Source: Undaria pinnatifida (taxonomy: Eukaryota; Sar; Phaeophyceae; Laminariales; Alariaceae). From it: 64,000 bases of DNA. The DNA is taken from positions 21,174,203-21,238,202 of the forward strand of contig JABAKD010000023.1 of the NCBI GenBank assembly GCA_012845835.1. Reading direction: 5' to 3'. The notes beneath the pieces were generated by a model. That model had not been told where the DNA came from, searched no databases, and saw only the letters and a list, made by a program, of their open reading frames with translations. Both the position numbers and the translations under genes were made by a program. Of this stretch, positions 32,001 to 41,699 are shown in pieces (position 1 is the stretch's first letter; each line of letters begins with the position of its first letter).

Positions 32001-32133
32001 GGTGGCAGAAGGCTTGGGCAAATTGCCCCACCTTGTCGAACCATTGGAATGGTACGTCGGTACGGCCGCTGGTGCTGGTGAGGGTGAAGCTGAATTGGTA
32101 CCGTATCCCTCCTCGTCGTTGATGACGCCAGAT
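28608..32133 (-). CDS. Rep-type HUH endonuclease-like gene (spliced)
   Basis: Minus-strand gene with exons about 32133-31806, 30541-30427, 30199-29936 and 29069-28608. In order it encodes YQFSFTLTSTSG (Rep motif I, FTLT), ERGGVRRVLHVQAVFEI (motif II, His-Val-Gln as in HUQ Reps) and GYVQKDSD (motif III, catalytic Tyr with Lys three residues on). The motif II and III exons join in phase (GAAC|GTGAGT with CGCAG|TG). The rest (PLYMSPVQLLLYAIRSREYS; Ser/Thr/Pro/Ala-rich tail ending VDDTAM) has no Walker A, so no SF3 helicase is evident. Reps nick and rejoin single strands in rolling-circle replication or transposition; Replitron-like transposons and endogenised CRESS-type Reps are the obvious comparisons. 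Damage: TAA directly upstream (32134-32136) and a one-base phase problem near 30160. Confidence 0.6.
29936..30199 (-). CDS. Rep gene, exon with a probable frameshift
   Basis: Acceptor TTCCTTTCAG (exon starts 30199), donor TACAAC|GTGAGT (ends 29936). In phase with the previous exon it begins SGCRKDDARIESRRK; from about 30160 the well-biased frame is one base out (AFWPILYNKLQNEFYPLY...). It then stays open to MYN at the donor, in phase 0 with the last exon. A one-base indel or sequence error is the simplest reading. Confidence 0.5.
30427..30541 (-). CDS. Rep gene, exon with catalytic tyrosine motif
   Basis: Acceptor CCTTTCGCAG, donor CGAG|GTAAAA, 115 nt. Its first codon is completed by the C left from the previous exon. 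Reads TTGYVQKDSDRAWYAFDSVG; Tyr-x-x-Lys is the single-tyrosine Rep motif III. The intron before it (30542-31805) is AT-rich and holds no recognised gene, only A-rich tracts and a GAAAAAAAAA-type imperfect tandem at 30590-30830. Confidence 0.6.
31806..32133 (-). CDS. Rep gene, exon with motifs I and II
   Basis: Very high GC3, open from the TAA at 32134 to the donor TTCGAAC|GTGAGT (31806). Motif I Phe-Thr-Leu-Thr lies at about 32085, and His-Val-Gln at about 31952. The segment between has GQFAQAFCHRAAIGLERGG, like the Glu-rich strand before the HUQ motif in CRESS-type Reps. After motif II the chain returns to a helix (VAKVMREKIRKLCG) and a strand (AKVIVKEL). The 5' splice boundary is uncertain; TTCAG at 32091-32095 is the only tidy acceptor and would cut just before FTLT. 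Confidence 0.6.
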
Positions 32134-32430
32134 TTAGCGGTGCCGTTCGGCGACCTTGGCCAATCCACGCCCAGGAGGCCGTCGCCGCTGGTCCGACGGT
32201 ACGGCCCGTAAGTGTGTTGAAGAGGCGCCGGCGAGCCAGGAACTGTGCTCGCCGCAGTGCGGACGGGTGGTACTGGTCGAGGAGAAGTTGTTGAAGAGGT
32301 AGCAGAGCTTGTTGCAGCGGGTCGGACGGATGGTAGAAGTGGTGGGGGCGTCAAAGTGGAAGTGGCCGGGGGTGTATTTTCCCCACCAGAAGCACCGACT
32401 AAAGGAGCAGCCGCTGAAGAGGTAGGACAT
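32134..32430 (-). CDS. Possible N-terminal exon of the Rep gene
   Basis: ATG 32430 opens 98 codons (MSYLFSGCSFSRCFWWGKY...) ending at TAA 32134-32136, in the same frame as the Rep exon immediately downstream. Codon bias is strongest from 32400 to about 32220. From 32220 to 32110 a different frame (YGPYRRTSGDGLLGVDWP...) looks better. So this is either a Rep N-terminus separated by a small intron or mutation, or a separate short gene. No domain recognised. Confidence 0.35.
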   Translation of the reverse strand: MSYLFSGCSFSRCFWWGKYTPGHFHFDAPTTSTIRPTRCNKLCYLFNNFSSTSTTRPHCGEHSSWLAGASSTHLRAVPSDQRRRPPGRGLAKVAERHR

Positions 32431-32459
32431 GACGCCCGTGGTGACCGCGGAGAAGATGG

Positions 32460-32980
32460 CTAGGCGTCAATCCCAACGTCGACCTGCGAACGGTACAAGT
32501 GGGAAGATCGGCAAAGTAGGAAACCAAAGAGCACAACAAGTAAGTGGCGAACACCTAGAAACGTTGGGTCTACCTTATTAATAGTATATATAATGATAAA
32601 AGGTCCAAAGGAAGTACCAGCGGCAAGCGGGGGGAAAATTCACGACAATAACGCAGATGATGTGCAAGATGTCCAATGGCTACAAAAAATTATGCCGTAG
32701 AACACAGCGAAAAAAGAAGAGTAAAGCAGTATCAAAACGGAAAATAACAGTAACAACGCGGATAAAAAACAAGAGCGGAGACAACAGTTGAAAAACGACA
32801 CACGACAAACACTAAATGAAGACGACAAATGAAAATAGCGGCGGCAAACATTTACCTCCATGTCCGAATCCTCGTACGTGGGCAAGTCTTCGACAGGACG
32901 GTTGTGTGGTTCTACGGTAGCCCCCCCAACTTTTCTTTCACGAAATCGCCGGTTTTGAAACCAGCTCCCGGCCGTAACCC
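32460..32980 (-). CDS. 3' exons of a gene with a homeodomain-like helix
   Basis: Two exons: 32980-32856 (acceptor GTATTTCAG, donor GAG|GTAAATG) and 32483-32460 (acceptor CCGTTCGCAG), both phase-compatible, ending VDVGIDA then TAG. The first reads GVTAGSWFQNRRFRERKVGG: WFQNRR followed by basic residues is the signature of homeodomain recognition helix 3. It is followed by an acidic tail (VEDLPTYEDSDME). Homeobox genes often have an intron just before this helix, which would fit. Upstream exons were not identified with certainty. The same bases are open in another frame (MAARHEEGCYEK...FKTGDFVKEK), which would make this call wrong. Confidence 0.35.
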
Positions 32981-33145
32981 CTGAAATACGGTGCCCCTTG
33001 CCACCCGGACGTCATCGTTCGATAGTCCTCCGCAAACAAAATAATATATGCAGATACTCTTTTCATAGCATCCTTCCTCGTGTCGAGCGGCCATGAAACG
33101 TTCGTTAAAGAAAACCGCTGGTTTTGGGGGGGGCTATCGTAGAAT

Positions 33146-33279
33146 CAGTCGGTTGTCGATGAAGGAGTCGTCGTACTCGTTGCTGTCGGACATAGCGCCC
33201 GTCTCCTCGGCGTCTTCGTTGTGCCCGCTCTCCACGGCCTCCTCATCGAACAGGCGAAGACATGCGGCAGAATACATCA
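33146..33279 (-). CDS. Acidic C-terminal exon of an unknown gene
   Basis: GC-rich, high-GC3 island in AT-rich DNA: acceptor ATCAGCAACAG, then about 44 codons reading TDVRGVMYSAACLRLFDEE and ending NEYDDSFIDNRLILR before TAG. The Y-D-D-S-F-I-D piece is a common acidic tail pattern in nuclear proteins but is not diagnostic. It could be the end of the gene whose exons lie at 33752-35297 by alternative splicing, or of the homeodomain-like gene. Confidence 0.35.
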
Positions 33280-33751
33280 CGCCCCTCACATCGGTCTGTT
33301 GCTGATTATGCTGACAGAGCGGCACAAACAAGCGGTGTGGAAGCAGGAGATAACGGATGTACGCACTAAGTTACAATATATGCAGACACGAGTCCTTGTA
33401 TGTAAACACCGCGACATACGGCCTGTGCGCGACGTACATTGCATGACTACTACTACTGCACGATGAAAATAGGTAGTGGACTTGAACGAATAAACACACG
33501 GGACAGATTACTGTGCACGATGGAATAGGTACTTGGACCTAAAGGAAAAGCACACGCGACGACAAGAGACGACGACATAAACACATCAAAACAGCAATTA
33601 AACCCAACAAAAATACTTGCATGCGTGATATGATGATAAACTACACGACTACTGTACCACGCTGCGAGCACACCGGACAGCCACGTATAAGTACGTAAAA
33701 ACAGCAACACACACGCCAACCATGTACGACGAATTTGGTATTACCGTCACC

Positions 33752-35297
33752 TCAGGCGAGGTCCAGGATGACCTCGTTGAGTGCCAATTCGTCGGTGGAC
33801 GGGATTACTCCGTACGCCTGGAGGTTCCTGCGTTGGACGACCGTCAGCCGCACGCGGGATATCTGTTGCAAGAAGAGAAACATGTGAAGGACGTCACCAA
33901 TGGGAAAATTGGCGTGCGCGCATGCAAGGGGGCAGAGCCGAAGGCCGAAATACGTATGCATCAGACACTGCTGTAAATAAATTGGAACGAGGCAAACCAG
34001 ACGCTGGTATTTTGCTTGTTGATCGCGGGCCCATGTCGCATACGTGCCTATCACTTTAAACGCCGAAACACAGGACGCATGCATGCGCGCATTGAAAACA
34101 TATTGCGTGCGGCAAAATAGGACGAAGGAGGTATAAGCCAAACGCCGACTGCATAAAAAGGGCAAACGAGGCGCGCGAAACCGCGACGTTTGCGTGGCTC
34201 ATCCCAGGCACGTCTCGTGGCGCATACAAGGAAAATATTTTAAATGCCCACACGCCTCCTGTGCGAAGACGACGCATGCGCGCATGCATGTAAAAATACT
34301 GGAGGTTGTGGCGAGTCTAAACGTCGCAAGACTTTCTGCTGTGAAAAATGTTGAAATGATGCGTTCGAAACGATGTCTTTTGCAACACAACGCATGCGCG
34401 CATGCATGTAAAGTTACCAGCGAACCTAAACGCCGCCGCACGTACTGCTGTAAAAAAAGTGAAACGAGGCGTGGTAGCGTATTGCCTGCAAAGAGCAAAA
34501 AAAAAAACTGTAGGAAAGAAAGACCTGGGAGCCAACGACATTTTGACGCGAGGGTTGACTGCTTTCTGCGTATGCTTCGTGCCTGTGCAGACCCCGCCAA
34601 TCTCAACATCATCAACACATGCATGCGCACATGGAAACGCCGACATTTTGGGCGCTGGAAGCGGGTTCGACGCTGATGCGAGCAAAACCAAGAAAAATCT
34701 ACTTAACTTGTGAGACCGAAATTACTACTACTTGCATCTGATTCTCACCTTGATGTCGGGCTCGCGGTCGTTGTTGTCGGTGGCCAGCGAAACAGCAGAC
34801 TTGATTTCCTTCGTGACGTTGATGGCGTTTGTGGCAGAAGTCGCCTGGACTACCCACGAGTTGGTTGGGACGACCTTCCGCACACTGTCAGGCGGCGCCC
34901 TGCAGAAGCGGACGGTGAGGTTCGTCTGGAGGTAGTCCTTGACGGCAAAGCCGTTGATGACGATGATGACGGGCTCCCTCTCTACGAGGCGCAAGATGAC
35001 GCCGCAAATGAAGAAGTTGACGACACTAGGGCAGGACGGGTCCGACGTCAACCCGATTGGCCCGGAAGGACGCACTGACGCGGGCTGAAGTGATGTCGAA
35101 GAGGAACCGCCTTCAGGCGTCGTCCTCGCCGTTGCCACGGGTACGGGTCCTGTGCGTGTTTGGGTTGGCTTGTGCGCCGAGGGGCTGGCGTTGGGTGTCA
35201 CGATGGACGTGTGAGAGCGGCGCGTTGCTGACATAGGGGTTGATGAGAGGGCTGTGGGGTGTGGAGATTGTGTTGTGGCCAGGTGGGGCTCGGTCAT
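33752..35297 (-). CDS. Two-exon unknown protein, 219 residues
   Basis: Exon 1 is 35297-34749 (ATG to AAG|GTGAGA, 183 codons), exon 2 is 33862-33752 (TTGCAACAG acceptor, 36 codons plus TGA). Both are phase 0 with strong GC3. Residues 1-100 are Ser/Thr/Pro-rich and probably disordered. The rest is a strand-rich domain (VNFFICGVILRLVEREPVII, NLTVRFCRAPPDS), and the join gives DIKISRVRLTVVQRRN. No family recognised. It sits upstream of the Rep and homeodomain-like genes on the same strand, so it may belong to the same element. The intron carries a minisatellite. Confidence 0.6.
34060..34640. repeat. Intronic minisatellite with CATGCGCGCATG cores
   Basis: ACGCATGCGCGCATGCATGT at 34271 and 34391 heads a ~118-bp unit containing CTAAACG-CGC and CTGCTGT-AAAAA-GTGAAA. 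Weaker units occur near 34077 and 34615. The alternating purine/pyrimidine palindromic core could form a hairpin or Z-DNA. Shadow frames on both strands derive from it. Confidence 0.65.
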
Positions 35298-35679
35298 GCA
35301 CGCTGCCCCCGCGTTCTTTGAAGGTACAATCTTCACGCCTTCGCTCTTTTCAAACCTTGCGGTTGTGAAACGGTTGCTGTTCAACCGCGCTGCCTCTCTT
35401 TGAATAGGCAATCTTCACGCCAAATTCAAACTTCAAACCTTGCCGTTGCTGCCCAAACGGTTGCGGTTCGACCGCTTTTTCTTCTTTTGAATTTTAAAAA
35501 TAGTGACAATTTTCAATTTGTTTTGGAAAAAACAATGAAAAAAAAAAACAGTTCAACAGTTCATTTTTTTTTGGAAAAAAAACAGTGAAAAAAATATAGG
35601 AAACCTTGCGGAATAGAATCATTCGGGTTTAGTCCCGAGTCTCAGCAATATCCCAACCCTCCTCCTCCAAATGTCTGGT
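35298..35679. other. Upstream region of the unknown gene; no gene seen
   Basis: Two imperfect copies of a CAATCTTCACGCC ... AAACGGTTGC block (35327-35380 and 35408-35475), then A/T-rich tracts, then CATTCGGGTTTAG, a match to the end of module C, at 35625. It may hold the promoter of the gene starting at 35297; no TATA box was convincing. Confidence 0.35.
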
Positions 35680-36511
35680 AGGGTGGTTGTAGAGTAAATC
35701 GAGAGTGTATAACGCCTTCCAGGTCCGATAGGAACAATGCCTGCAATGTAATTGGAAACCTTTTTTTTCCAACACTAAATAAGTATGCCCACCACGAATT
35801 TCTGGGAAAATTCTTGGCGGAAATTTCCGGCAACATTCTTGCATAACTGCTGTGACAGCAGAAATCAATGCGCCTTCTTCGTAGATTGGGATGCTGTGTC
35901 CTAAAAAAACTGGGGGACAGACGGCATGCATCTTGTGTGGGCAATCCTCGAGATGCATTGGGCATTGGAGTAGTGTCACCGTGTGCGCACGCACGTGCGC
36001 GCCCCCTCACAGAACTTCACCCGTGCTGCTGTCCGGCAGCCTTTCACACGTGGTGGCTATCTGCCGCTAGGACGCGGCAGCGCACGATTGTCACGGAAAA
36101 CGCGAGACACATTCGTACATGATAAGTAAAACAAGGGCGGGCGTGTGGCGACACACACAACCGAAGACAAGAGCACGGATGTGTATGGCGACAAACGCAA
36201 AGAAGACAGAGCAGCAGCAGCAGCTGTAGTAGTAGTAGCCCACCACAGCACAGCCGAGAGAGGACCCTCCCGGCGTAGCTATGGTGGCGCAGCCGCATCT
36301 ACCTCGTGTCCGTGCTCTACAGGGCTGGGTGGTGATATGTAGAGCGTTTGGAGGGGGAGGTGATATCGTTGTGTGGGGCGGTGGGGTGTGCGAGGCAATC
36401 AATGAAAACTGGCTTGCTGCTTGCAGGATTAAGGATCAACTTCAACCAAAGAGCCCCCCTCGCAGGATTTATAACCCCCTGTGTTGCGGTTTGGGATCGT
36501 TCGGGTTTAAT
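35680..36511 (-). repeat. Module C, copy 3 (minus orientation)
   Basis: Same orientation as copy 2, so the two form ~850-bp direct repeats on either side of the 26.3-35.6 kb gene block. Ends GATCGTTCGGGTTTAATT, directly followed by AATTGAAATCTGGTT and the left end of element B copy 2. Confidence 0.75.
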
Positions 36512-38218
36512 TTTAATTGAAATCTGGTTTTGTAGCGGCGCCCGGGAATCTGCCAACATTGGCAGGAAGGAAAAGCCTGCCAACACCAAAAACGCCTGTG
36601 TACCTACTCTCCAGAACCAGATTTCGATTTGAAAAAGACCACGAAGTACACCTGCCCGAACACTCTGCCCGTAACACACGTAGCAGCACGTAGCAGCACG
36701 TAGCGGCGGACCCGCAGTGGTTAACCCCAAGGTATCTACGGGGCTGAGAACCACCAGCAGCATGGAGGCTGCTGCAAGTAAGTGCTGCTGCCAATCTTGC
36801 GAGCTCGGATTTCGTTACCGCCTTGCGAGACGGACGAAAGTGGTGCACCGGTGACCTCCTCGCTAGGCACGGCGTGGAGTGCAGTCTCGGATGAAAGACA
36901 TGCACCCACGACCTCGCTAGGCTTGATGTGGAGTAACGAGGAGCTTATGGTGGTACATGACCAGGCAGCTCCTTACAACGACAACTCAGCAGCAAGACGG
37001 CTGCAGATTCCCCGGCGCCGCTTATCAGAGGGCAGGCGGCACGATACTCTCAAAGTAGTACAGGACGTAAAAATGGCAAGTTGATACTTCTGGTAAGACA
37101 AGAAATCCGGGAGCTCAAGGCAGTGCAGATGACACCCTCTCTCATATAAGGAACCCGTAGCCCCATCCAGGATTCCTGTTTCTCGCTATCAAATAAGCAC
37201 TTGATACTTGTACAAGTAGGTGGAGTGCAGATATATTATTCTAAGCACAGTGCTGTTCATACCGCAGTAGTAGCAGAAATGAAACATTAATAGGAAAAAA
37301 AAGGAAGAAACCGGAATAATTCTGGCCGAAGCGAGGCTGAATTTCTTTTTTGAGACAGAGTGAGTTCTACACACTATCTTCAGCACAGCGCCTCTCAATT
37401 ATCTTTCTTCCCTGGTAAGGTACAAGTATGAGCCTTGCTTTCCTATTGATATCCTTGGGTGTTTTTTTACATTTATGTCGTGCACTATTGTGCACTACTA
37501 CTACAAGTAGTGTAGTGCTGTATCCAATAGTATGTACAACGGCAAGCATCACCAACCAGCCGCAACACAATGTTTTTGTCATGCGTTTGTGATACAAATA
37601 TTGTCGTTGCTATACAACGCGTTTCTTTGTGCGTTGAACTCCTTGGTGTGTATCGAATGGATAAAATAGGGCTTTCGGTGACAATATTCGACTGGGAAGC
37701 GATGCGGGTGGTTCCGCCAAAATAGACGACACGAACACCACAAATAATAGGACCCACGTAACTCTAGTTCAACTAAATGACTGGCGACGCTTCTGAAAAA
37801 AAATCCTTCTTCCAATACAGACACTTTTATATGGTGTATGTCTTGGCACTGAATCGTTCTTGCCGCCCGTCGACATCCAGCACCCCCATCATGCCAGGCG
37901 AAGGAAGAGAAATATCAGGGGGGTAGGGAATAGCTACAAGAAGGGACCAGGTAAGCCCCCCCCCCCCTTCTTCTTTCCCTCTCTCCAGGGATGGATAAAA
38001 AAGAAAACATGGGAAAGGGAAAACTAAACAAAAAGGGAAAACAAATTTTGTCGACAACGGTGGTAGTATCGCTGTTGACCCCCTCCCCCAGAGATGAAAC
38101 AGACAATCAAGCCCAGGGCCACACCAAACGAAACGGCCGGCTCGCAAGCGAAGCAAAAAAACTAAACTCGTACGATATTTATTCTTTGTGAATTAACAAA
38201 AGGCCGACACTGCAGACG

Positions 38219-38740
38219 CTAACCTACCACACCAAGATGGGCCGGGGTGCACTTTTCACATTCACACCATGACCACCACCGCTTTCCGTCTGATCTAGTT
38301 TTTTCCCAGTTCTGCAGGCCTCGGGCCGGTGCTTCTTTGGCGGCACAGTGCGTTGGGGCCGCCCCTCCCTCCCACGCGGGGCAGGGTGAGCCTCCTGGTA
38401 CGCGCCTTCTTGCCGACTGTGGCCGCGGTGAAAAAAAATCTGAGGGCCCCGAAATGGGCCCTTGGGCTTCTTGGGCGTCTGTTGGCGGCGCCAAACTACC
38501 CAGCCTCACCCCCGCCGCCGCCAAAATCGAACATCTTTTCAGCTGACGCCGACACGCCTGCACCTGCCGCTGCGCCCCCCCCTTCACTGCCGCCATGAAC
38601 GCCAACAATATCTGCCCCGTAGCAACTCCGCGATACAGCAGGGGAAACAGCGCTACCGACAACACCCGCAATCATCGCGCCCCCGTCAGCTTCCTGCAAC
38701 CTAGCACGCAATGCAGTATGTCGTTGACAAATAGAGATCA
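38219..38740. other. GC-rich multi-frame open region of element B, copy 2
   Basis: Counterpart of 19529-20051. The minus frame again ends QNWEKTRSDGKRWWSWCEC-EKC, with the Cys cluster retained, but the N-terminal half is read in a different frame from copy 1. Conservation of the Cys end only suggests the real exon is the last ~45 codons on the minus strand. Confidence 0.35.
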
Positions 38741-38994
38741 TCGTATTCTAAACGTTGGCGTGCCCTTTGAATTCATCATATCGATTCTGAAGTTGTTGGG
38801 AGGTCGGCAAGATCAACCGGCCCCTCACCCCGAGCATCATGTCCCCACAATTTCTGAGAAAGGTCGCTTATTCCACCAGTGTCTGCCGCGTCGAGAGCGG
38901 AGACCCACCCAGGAAACATCGGGCTATCCGGTGACCAGCTGGCCGTGTCGCGTTGGATAATATCAAACTCAAACTGTTCGTAGCACGCTCCAAT

Positions 38995-41590
38995 CTACTT
39001 CGGCAGTCCGCGGTTCTTCACAGCCATCCCAATATTCCAGCGATATTTGAACTCCAGCAGAATCGAGTGGGCCAGCGCAGGAGAAGCGCAATAGTAGCCT
39101 GCGGAGGTAACTATGAAAATCCTTTAAAAAAGGACAAACAGTTACAACGGGCCGAAAACATGTTGAACAGGTGTACGTCAGGTCCATCATAACACGAATT
39201 ACCTGGTTGACCACCAAGCTGAGGAAAAAACTCAACATGTTACAAACACTGCAACAAACGAAACCGTGTGATATACTTGACGGCAAATACTATGAGCATC
39301 GGGTTATGCCGTGAGGCCAATGTTGTTGTTATGGGTGGAAATGGTTGTTGCACCTGCTAGTGATAAAAAAGTAACGCAAAACACACACCAAGCCCCTGTA
39401 CTGCTGGTACTTCTGACACAGCGACGAGTGGTGATCCCCGCTTCACTTTTCCCTTTTGCGTAGTACAGCGGCACGCCGTCAGGTTTGCTTAGACAACAAG
39501 CTTCAATGTGCTTGCGGAGCAGCTTCACGACCTCCAGGGCTTTCGGGCGCAGGTGAATTTATCCCGACTTCGCATATATCACGTGGCAGAACCGATCAAC
39601 CACTGAACCAAAGCGAGTCAACAATCGTCTCCGCTCGGGCACCAACCGCCGACAATTCCGCAAGAAACACGTCCAGGTCATCTCTATCTCTGTCTACTCT
39701 GCCACCTATTTCGATGCCATTTTTCGCGCTTGAAGAGCACTTTCTACCTGCGGTTGGAAGCGAGATCGGCAGGAGCGTAATGGTCACGACACATGACCCA
39801 GTGCAGGCACTATTTTCGACGACAGCTACAGTCTCTCCATATCACTGATCCGAACAACGACACAAGTGACGTCAAAACCACTTGCCTCCTTGTTGTCTTC
39901 CAGCTTAACGATATAGCAAGCATCTCTCAACCAAGCCATGGAGGGCTTGAAGGCGCCGTGACTCTTCTTCACCAGGCGCGAGATACGTGGAAGCGCGTGG
40001 AAGGTACCCAGGCGAACCTTGAGCATGTGTGGGCCACCTCCTGATACCGTTGGGCAACAATCAACATGAATTCAGAACACTCGAACGGAAAAAATCGCAT
40101 ACAAAGCGCACATTGACGCCGAGCAGATTCCAGAAACAAACAAAGCATATTTGCCACCTCTACAGCACTCACGTCGTCCTGGTCGACATTGCCACCGATC
40201 TCGTCTCCGGCTCCTAGATCGCAAGCGCGGTCGTGACCAACATCAAAGTCATACCCGTCGCCACCGTCCTCTTCGCCCTCGTCCGAGTCCGCATCATCTA
40301 AAACAAAACACCAACGAAAAGGTTTGGTTTGTTTAGCGAATAATACAAACGTCAGCAAGAAAAAGAGGAACGCCAATGCGAGCAGGGCGTCAGACAACTC
40401 AGCTCCATTTGTTCCTAGGACGGGTTAAGGTCTTACCTAGCGAGCCCACCATGAGGCAAAGGGCATCGGTAGCGAAGAAGTCGGCGTCATCATTGTAAGC
40501 GGCACTTGCATTCAGGTTTGGCGACGGTACAGGGGGGGCTGTCCAATCGGCCGCAAGTCTAACATGGGTAACGTCCCACAGAACAAGCCTGTCACCGCCG
40601 CCGCCGCGGACTTCTTTCATCGTCACACGACCCACACCCGCGGAGGAACGTGCCTCCTTGTATGCTGCGTCCGTAGCAGGCTTGACCACGTCGCTCACTT
40701 TGACTCCGACGCCCTTCTGGCCGCCAGATTGACGTGATTGAGGACGCCACCGAAGCAAAGATCCAGTGGTAGTCTCATGGCCCTGTACGTTCCCAACACC
40801 ACCACAACTGGCATGGTTGCTGCTGTGGAGTCGCACCTAGAGTTCCATCGTAAAATAGACCAGGTTTGGGGGGTAATACCAGGTTTAGTCGCTTGTGATG
40901 CGGATGTGCCGTGCATGTTGTTGGTTTAGATGATGCGAGAAATAAGGTCTCGATGAATGTGGTACAAAACATCCCAATCGCATTTGTGTTCCCGGCGACC
41001 GGGCCGCGTATGGGATCCTTCAATGCCTCGATCTCCTCGTAAACGAGAACGGACGCGTAATCATCCAGGCAGGCATATTCTACCCGTGACGGCACCGTAA
41101 GGATTATAACAGGCAGGCATCACTAACATTCCACATACCAGCAGATTCAAGAGCATGGCGCCAACAATCTTGCTGGCAACAAGAAACGTTCGATAACCTA
41201 CAACGAGCGTGAATAGGACACGCGCATAGCTAACTAGAGTAGTATCACCAGTTGGGCGTTGAGGGGAGAACTCCGGCGAGACAAGGGGAAGATCGGGTCT
41301 GTGGGCAACTCTTTCCCAAGCAAACTAGACACTATACCCGCGAGCGAAAGAGATGGCATCTGCACCCAACACGCTCTCGCGTGAGTCAGCGCGCCCACAG
41401 TGTTCGCGGCTTTGACCTCATCCAAATACGTCGCTTCTGACTTGGTGTTGACGCCAAGTCTACCATCATGTCCTGGTACCAAATCACGCTGGTTTTTCAC
41501 CTTTGGAAGCACAAGCGAGAATTTTCTATTTGAATACGCCTTGTGCCAGCTCCGAACTGCCGAACCAAGAAAACACGATTGCCGCAATTG
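38995..41590 (-). CDS. Transposase-like gene of element B, copy 2 (spliced)
   Basis: Identified exons, in order: about 41590-41340 (DGRLGVNTKSEATYLDEVKA), about 41090 (VEYACLDDYASVL), about 40770-40437 (donor GCTAG|GTAAGA), 40297-40173 (acidic, acceptor TTTTAG, donor GACGAC|GTGAGT), 40040-39886 (FHALPRISRLVKKSHGAFKP, ending GAG|GCAAGT, a GC donor), about 39555-39389 (LLRKHIEACCLSKPDGVPLY ... STSSTGA) and 39121-38995. The D-x-FH, (R)GTSS and ALAHSILLEF-YRWNI blocks suggest a transposase-like protein of the uncharacterised DUF6729-like kind (from memory). Catalytic acids are not assigned. The last exon seems to carry FHSYLR and ALAHSILL in two frames, so this copy may be inactive too. Confidence 0.45.
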
Positions 41591-41699
41591 TACCAGGTGC
41601 CAGTTATCATGTACCAGTCATCATATGCTCAGAGCTATACATCACGTGTACGAGTGTAGAAGCTACGACAGCAAACAAGCTTCAGCAGAAGTAATAGTT

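Noticed and set aside
31714-32211. 165-codon plus-strand ORF
   Set aside because: It is antisense to the Rep exon; the minus frame has splice sites, motifs and stronger GC3.
34710-35078. Plus-strand Asp-rich ORF
   Set aside because: Shadow of the minus-strand exon 34749-35297, which has a donor in phase with a second exon.
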